A stretch of 64,000 bases of DNA, from contig CAXIWF010000527.1 in the NCBI GenBank assembly GCA_964036045.1, positions 1 to 64,000 on the forward strand, given 5' to 3'. Source of the stretch: Eutreptiella sp. 'Long Island Sound 2002'. Lineage: Eukaryota; Euglenozoa; Euglenophyceae; Eutreptiales; Eutreptiaceae. Below are positions 57,840 to 64,000 of this stretch, in pieces. Numbering within the stretch: the stretch's first letter is position 1; each line of letters starts with the position of its first letter. The notes under the pieces are model-generated. The model made no database searches. It was not told the DNA's origin and saw only the letters and a list, made by a program, of their open reading frames with translations. Both the position numbers and the translations under genes were made by a program.

Positions 57840-59265
57840 GCCCAGAATTGGTCAAAAGTTTGCGTTTTTTTGCCCTAAATGGTTTTTTTTTACCCTGCCG
57901 GGCAGTAATAGTACCCCCCACGCCTATTTTACTCGGAAAAACATGTCCTAAGAATGGGTGACTGCCAAAATGCGAGTTTCAAGGCTGTCAGCTCCACGAA
58001 ATGCCATTCTTTGCCCAATTTTCGGCAAACTTGCTTCCCCCCCCCCCGCCAAAATAGTGTTTCTATTGCGGGCCGCCATAGCACCCCCCATCCCTATTTT
58101 GTGCGTACTCAATAATCCACGTCTTCGTCAATGGTTGGCTGGCAAAGCAACAGATTCAGGACTTTGGGCTTCGAAAGATTCTACCTTTTGGCCCAAAATT
58201 CGTTAAACATTGCCAACTTTGGCCTCAGAACAGGACTTTGGTGGCCAGTGATAGCATCCCCCATCCATATTTGACACTGTTGGACTCAAACAAACATGTT
58301 CAGGCCAACAAATGACTGTCAATGTAACAGTTTTGACAAAAGCTGGACTAAAAAAAATGTTTCAGGCGATGGTTGCCTGCCAACACAACAGCTTCAGGCC
58401 GTCGCTTCGCAAAAATACTACTTCTAGCCCAAAATTTGTCAAAAATCAGCATTTTTTGGGCTCAAAGTGGTTTTCCCCCTTTGGTGGCATTGATAGCAAC
58501 CCCACACACCTATTTTGCACATGCTCAGTTTCAGAAAACACGGATGGTTTATTGCGGCAACAACGGTATCAAGGCTGCCGGCTCCAAAGATTGCTAACGC
58601 GAAATTGGACGGAAATTGCCATTTTTTTTGGCTCGAAAATGGGGTTGTTTAATTTCAGTGGGCAATGATGGCACCCCCCAGCCCTATTTGGTACGCGTTG
58701 GACTCAAGAAAACATGTTTGCGTCGTGGCTGACTGCCAAGACAACGGTTTCGTATCGCAAAAATTTGTCCGCAATTGCTCATTCAAGCCCTCAAAATGGT
58801 GCCATTTGGCTTTGGTGGGCAGTTATAGCATCCTCCACCCCTATTTGGCACGTGCGGGACAAGGCAATGGGTGACTGCCCAAACAACAGCTTCAGGTGTG
58901 TCCACTTAAAAAAAAAAGCTATTTGTAGAGCATTTCGTCACATTGTGCCATTTTTTTTTGCACAAAATGATGTTTCAGACCCTAATGGGCAGTGATAGCT
59001 TTCCCCACCCCTAGTTTGCATGCACTATCCTTATTTTGCATGCATTCCAAAAAGCATGTCGCAGGCGATGGCTTTGTGCCAAGAATTTTGTTTCAGGGCT
59101 GTCAGCTCGACAAATCGCCTTTGTGGACAGTGATGGCACCCCCTATTTTGCAACCACCGGACTCCAAAAAACATGTGTGGGTCGATGGTTGACTGTCTGT
59201 AATAAGTCAGGGCATTTGGGCCGCTCAGAAGCTTTCTGGAGGATCTATACTAGAGCTCTCCAAGC
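57840..59265 (+). repeat. Degenerate tandem array, period about 170 bp
   Basis: Eight copies of a unit marked by (C)AGTGATAGCACCCCCCA and CCCTATTT. The marker lies at 57911, 58081, 58254, 58496, 58671, 58828, 58998 and 59136, with spacings of 170, 173, 242, 175, 157, 170 and 138 bp. Other shared blocks are AAACATGT, GGTTGACTGCCAA, TTTCARGGCTGTCAGCTC and runs of T in GCCATTTTTTGG. Its composition and blocks are unrelated to the 181-bp satellite. Confidence 0.85.
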
Positions 59266-60540
59266 TTCAAGATCCTAGAACACTAGGATATTTGCTCATA
59301 TTTGGCTTATATTCCAAGCCTATAGCTTACTGCTAGACTCTACTGCTCTTAGGTACACTACAGAGAGCGGAGATCTAGGATACATTAGTAGCCATACATG
59401 AATAATCACATCCCATATGCTTATAATGTGATTTAATCATGTTTTATAGCATTTTAGAAGGTTCTAATGTATTAGAAGCTATTTTGAAGCTATTTGGAAG
59501 CTTCAGATGGCCTGTCGCGACTGTCGCCGTCTTTTGCCACCGACAGCAAATTACGTAATGTTGACAAGGCCTGTGATAAGATAGACTACTCAGAAAGTTG
59601 ATAATATATAGGTTTTATTGCCTTTTTAATGAGAATTTTTTGTTATATCAATTTTCTTGTTATTTCGGCATGTGAACCCGTATTACTGGACCAGCCAGTT
59701 GGTCCAGCTCAATGTTCGTTCACGACTTCGTCTTCTTGCTGTTGCCTGTGTCCTGTACTTGCCAACAAGATCAGTTGTAATGGAGAACATTGGAAACAAT
59801 TTGATTTTTAAGTGCAACACAAGGAAAATGGGTTTTCTATATGCACCCAAGCACAAGCATATGACAGTCCAGTAATCTGAAGTTCCAGCAGGTCGACGAC
59901 GACGAGGACGACGAGTAGCAGCTGGGCCAGCGTACGCTGTTCAAGTAAAGTGAGTTCCTTGCTTGAATTTATCAAAAAGTTCAAGAAACTTTCAAGTCTT
60001 GAAGGTATACTTCCTCCTATGGCCAAAGAACCTTCAAAATAAATTCGAAGACTCCAAGAGCGTAGCGTGAAGCGACCTTTACGCAAGTACGACGACGCCA
60101 GAGGCTTCAGAAGAGTTCGAAAAGCCGTCCAGTGGGTTTATTTCATTGAGTTTGGTGAAGATTGTGAAGGATTTTAAGTTAACAAGAAGTTTCAAATATG
60201 TGGTGAACTTCTACAACACAAGGCGACTTCCCAGCGCTTCAGCGACGACGACGACGACTTCTACGACGACGACGTGCTGCAGAAGAGCTCTGAGCGAGCT
60301 TCCAGAGGCTCTCTTGAGGCTCTTTGAGGCCTAGAGCCATTCATTGTGTTGCTTTTGTTTGCTACATGTTGCATACTTCTTGTAGTGCATTTTCAAGGCT
60401 TATCTTCTCCTTGCTTACGGTCCTTCAAGAGACCCTATGTCAAGGGAAGGGACTAAAGGGACGGTCCGTGACTATAAATCCCCACCCCAGTCACTGTTGA
60501 CCCTCTTGGGAGTCCAAAAGCTTTGAATTCTTTCAAATTT
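59266..60540. other. AT-richer segment with CGA-repeat patches, no gene
   Basis: Composition shifts to AT-rich at about 59270, where ATCCTAG-AACA-CTAGGAT forms a 7-bp hairpin (59272-59289). CGACGACGACGA patches occur at about 59893-59920 and 60243-60275. TGATAATATATAGG near 59600 resembles a TATA region, and the segment could be part of an LTR or a non-coding element. The frames are short and biased by CGA triplets. Confidence 0.45.
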
Positions 60541-61080
60541 CTTTCAACTCATTGATGTACCAAAAGGCCAAAAATGTCGAAAATGGCCTAACTCATTTCA
60601 CGCGTATCTTCGCGCCAGTGCGTCGAATCGCGTCAACTAAAGCGTTATCGTAAACTAGAGAGCGTCAGCTTTAAAATACGCTTTTCACTTTGTTTCAACT
60701 CCTCAAGGGCTATTTTCTGTGATTTTTCCAAGATGACCCATGAATGACTTGTTGCCCAACCCTCTAAAACACCCCAAAATGACATTTGGTGTTTTACGCA
60801 TATCTTCGTGCCACTGCGCCGAAAAAATCTGAACTAAGCATTTTTCGAAAGTAGATAGTAGTACGCTTCTAGCCCTTACTTCACTTTCTTGAAATCAGTT
60901 TTTCTACTATTTTTCTCATCTCAAACAATGTCACCCATGAACTGCACCCCAAAACCCTCTCAAAAGTGCCTTTTGTGCTTTCTTCATATCTCCCAGAGAA
61001 AAAAGGTTTGAGGTTTAACATTATTTTTCTGAACAACACTGAAGTATGTGCTTTCTAACCCTGAGTCGTTTTTATTTTCA
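60541..61080 (+). repeat. Degenerate tandem array, period about 190 bp
   Basis: Three copies marked by CGCGTATCTTCGCGCCAGTG (60601), CGCATATCTTCGTGCCACTG (60797) and TTCATATCTCCCAG (60982). The spacings are 196 and 185 bp. Further shared blocks are CCCATGAATGACT or CCCATGAACTGCACC, and CTTTCTT...TTTTTCTACTATTTT-like pyrimidine stretches. Confidence 0.65.
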
Positions 61081-62257
61081 GAAAATAAGAATGGCTATGG
61101 TAAAATTGCAACAAGTTACCACACAAACCACTTGGTGAAAAATCATGCACAATGGTTTTGGAGGTTTGATCATTTCTCTGAGACCCTGGCGAGTTCGCAC
61201 CTGAACCAAGGTGTTTTGTAAACACTGGAGTACGAAGTTTACGACAAATGTTTACTTTGAATTTCTGTGGTCACGAATGGATCTTTTCCATGGCGGTCAA
61301 CTTAGTGCATGAAAGCATGTTTTCAATGTTTGTGTTCATGTTGCTACAAGAAAAATACCTTTCTCAGAGCCTGTGGTGAGTTGGACAGTCATCAAAGGTG
61401 TTTCGGAAAGGTGATGGTGTCTAGTTTGCAGATATTTAATCATTGGATTTTATTGAAAATGGGATGATAGTGAAAAAGTTCGGTTTCCTTATGCTTTTTT
61501 TAATGGTTTTTCAGCATTTGTGTCATGTGAGATTCATGTGTCTCCCCCCAACTTCTATTTCTCTGAGCGGTTGATGAGTTGGGGCAACATCAAATATGTT
61601 TCGAAAACCTGAGGACATGCCCTACACAGTGCAGATATTCTTTTTCTGACATCTCAGCAACATAGTACAGAAAAAAGGTGCAGAAGTTGGGCATTTTCAA
61701 GGAAAAACATGGTTTTCGGTCATTGTTTTGCAAAACCATTCGCGATTCCTTGGTATTCTAACCTTGAATCATTGTATGATATTGCAGTTTGTGATTGTTT
61801 GCATCAGTTTTGATTCATTCTGACTAGGCTTAGCCTAGTTAGAAAGGTAGATAGATACCTTAGCATTACTTAGACACACAGTAAATAGTGAAACATTTTG
61901 TTGTCTTTTTGGGCCACAAAACAAACTTGGCCACAACCATTAACAGACCGTTTGCGACCGCCACATTCACCGTCCAAGCCTTTCCCTTCGACTCCCCAGG
62001 CTGAGTGGCTCAGTTCGGCTGGCCCGTTGTCATGGGGACAAAGAAGGCGTGGGGCTTGTTGCCACCAGGGAGTAGGGAGGCGAAAGACGGGTGTGAGCGG
62101 AAGGCGGAAGAGAAGACTCAATGCAGGAGCACCCAAGTGAAACATTAAAAGACCGCATTCGACCAAACCATTGGCATTCACCGCTCTCGGGGTCCTTGTG
62201 ACCATCCTCCGATGAGAGAGGTTAGTGGTGGTAACTGGTCGCGGAAGAAGCTTGCAA
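61081..62257. other. No recognisable gene
   Basis: An AT-rich stretch without long frames up to about 61860. A 111-codon minus-strand frame at 61870-62205 has no domain. Confidence 0.45.
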
Positions 62258-62312
62258 AACTTACTTACTCTTACTTACTTACTCTAGCTAGCTAGCTAGC
62301 TAACTAGCTAGT
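62258..62312 (+). repeat. (TTAC)n and (TAGC)n microsatellites
   Basis: ACTTACTTACTCTTACTTAC is followed by CTAGCTAGCTAGCTAGCTAA, a self-complementary tract. Confidence 0.95.
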
Positions 62313-64000
62313 GTAGGAGGTGCATTGATTTTATGGTATTACCCTAATGCTAACGGTTGCATATGCAACTTAATGTCTCCGGTCCTCCCCCTGTAGGGCA
62401 GGGTGGTGAGGAGAAGTGCCGCAAGGCGCTGGTACTGTAATAGAGGTAACCATTCCAGTAGGTGCAGGCCGGAATGTTAGCATGCAATGCCATTTAACTG
62501 ATTTTCATCTCTTTACTGAACTACCTGAGCAGTTCAATGTAGTTCTGAGCACGGTCCGTGCCCTCTCATGGGTTGCCGAGACTCTTCATAGACTGCATGA
62601 CTTCTGGTCACGGTCCGCCACTCATACGTGTGCTGAGACCCTTTCCGGAAGCCTGAATTTGTCAAGCTGTTTCATTTGAGCACAATTGCATTTGAGCTAG
62701 GAACTGATTTCTCCTCATTTCACTCTACCATGCATCTCATCCTTCACTGCATGGCCGTCAAGGCAAGCGTTTGACTAGTGACGTATTCTACTCTCCATTC
62801 GGATTGCATTTCATTCATTTCGTTCAAAAAGGTCACTCATTCATTGCATTTCACTTTGCAAATCTTACATTTCATACAGATTGCATTACTTCCTTATTGC
62901 AAGGGTTTGCCCATACCGCTCGACATGCAATATGGTCCGTAATTGAGCTGCCCTACGTAGTTCTATGAACACCTTTTGCTCAATAGACCCCGAGTTTTGG
63001 ATCGCAGCGACGAACAATCAATTCGTATCCACTCAACTTTTGTTGATCAACTGCAAGTTGTGAGGAATGAATCTCTTTTCCAACCCTCGCGATCATTGAC
63101 CTAGGTCATTTGGTCTAAAGAGCTAGTTTATCCTCAAATTTGCTACCGAACCACTACGGGTACGTTCCGCTTCGTTAACTTACGCTAGATCGCCTGGTAC
63201 AGCCTCAATTACCGGGTTTGAGAGTGCTCAATTGAGTGTCTGTAGCCTACAACATTACATTCTCTATCCCCCCGACCAGACCATCAGCATGACAGACTTA
63301 CTTGGATCTTTCACACATTCCCTCCCTCATCACACTACACATACAACACACACACAAACACATACCATGAGTCATTCGATTATTCCATTTGTTCTTTTTG
63401 GATATCACACTCTGAGGAATTGCTGTAGTACCACGTCCATCAAATTTTTGCCTACGAGCCAATTTCTAAGTCATTTCCTTCGTGTAGATAGTCAGTGTCC
63501 GCTTACAAGAGCCGGCATTGGTCTCACCCCGCCACGTCTTTGTTGTGTAACACAAGTGAACAGGTTTAAGCTTGGTCACTTAGCCTGTGACTTGACTAAT
63601 GCATTCCGCGATGTGTTAGTGAAGAGCCCTACGCCGGTAGCCACCGAGACCAGCGGTGCACTACGGTAGGCTCATTGAAAAGGATTATCGAAAGGTATCG
63701 AAAGCCTACAGTAATGGGCTTCTACCCTCGCGCGGGTAGATAAGTACTTTCCTTGCAGTGGGATAGACCCCTTCTCTTGCGGTAGAGATAGATGACGGAG
63801 TTAAGCTCCAAGAGGATAGCCTGAATCCTGCAATTCAGTTGAGCGGAATTCACTCGTCATGTAGGAAGACAGGCCCCCGCACGGATGGCTTTGTACAACC
63901 ATCTGCTGGGCAAGGGGCTCGCTGTAATTGGTCTTCCGGTAAGGTACAGAACACACTTTAACTACAATAGCATTTTTCGGAGATTTACTACTTCTACTTG
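62313..64000. other. No recognisable gene
   Basis: The longest frame (63232-63669, 145 codons) starts without a convincing ATG context and has His/Thr-rich low complexity. Short inverted motifs near 63620-63740 suggest structured DNA or RNA, but no tRNA, rRNA or intron class could be matched. Confidence 0.4.

Noticed and set aside
63600-63900. Structured segment like a group I/II intron or organellar RNA
   Set aside because: I could not find domain V, P7 or any other conserved core; the resemblance is only short inverted motifs.

Overview
The window is nuclear DNA from a eukaryote. Several reading frames are interrupted by short GT-AG introns, proteins contain long low-complexity linkers, and most of the sequence is satellite, minisatellite and decayed transposon. 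There are no bacterial operons, no ribosome-binding-site logic and no rRNA or tRNA gene I can defend. I cannot name the species. A repeat-rich protist, alga or plant-like genome fits, and the setting looks pericentromeric or otherwise heterochromatic. The frequent G or C homopolymer runs (about 19 of 10 bases or more) are a genome habit worth noting.

Left part (1-21 kb): two large genes on the minus strand look like parts of one or two large DNA transposons. The first (3958-9494) encodes a very unusual fusion: a split SET domain, a RecQ-type helicase with its zinc cluster, cysteine-rich linkers, a MULE/KDZ-like DDE transposase core and a C-terminal SWIM-like zinc finger. The second (12874-17426) encodes a Ulp1/C48 SUMO-type cysteine peptidase with three short 5' exons, a 290-residue Ala/Pro/Thr linker and a long unrecognised C-terminal region. 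Both genes are bordered by copies of one roughly 151-bp repeat family (about 1.2-1.5, 9.6-11.1, 11.9, 17.6-17.8 and 20.4-20.6 kb on the plus strand; 19.7-20.15 kb inverted). They also share diverged non-coding flanks (2.0-2.7 kb and 12.1-12.7 kb).

Middle (21.2-41.7 kb): a 19.2-kb satellite of 106 monomers of exactly 181 bp, with visible higher-order repeats. It is embedded inside a GC-rich 21/15-bp minisatellite that resumes on the far side. All the overlapping reading frames here are artefacts of the repeats.

Right part (41.7-64 kb): fragments of a minus-strand gene with two WD40 repeats (about 45.3-45.8 kb), a purine-rich plus-strand gene for a zinc-ribbon/coiled-coil protein (46376-47605) and its decayed partial duplicate. 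Next comes a 5'-truncated Helitron-like element (48385-about 52377) encoding a Pif1-type helicase that runs in the same frame, through one stop codon, into a GIY-YIG nuclease. A 16-bp GC hairpin followed by CTAA/T is a candidate 3' terminus. Beyond lie a degenerate decamer array (54.8-55.3 kb), a degenerate 170-bp tandem array (57.8-59.2 kb) and an AT-richer segment from about 59.27 kb with another roughly 190-bp degenerate tandem and microsatellites.

Functionally, the window is a graveyard and nursery of mobile DNA. A helicase/transposase/chromatin-methylase protein with a SUMO-protease partner sits next to a Helitron helicase-nuclease, all around an apparently homogenised satellite.
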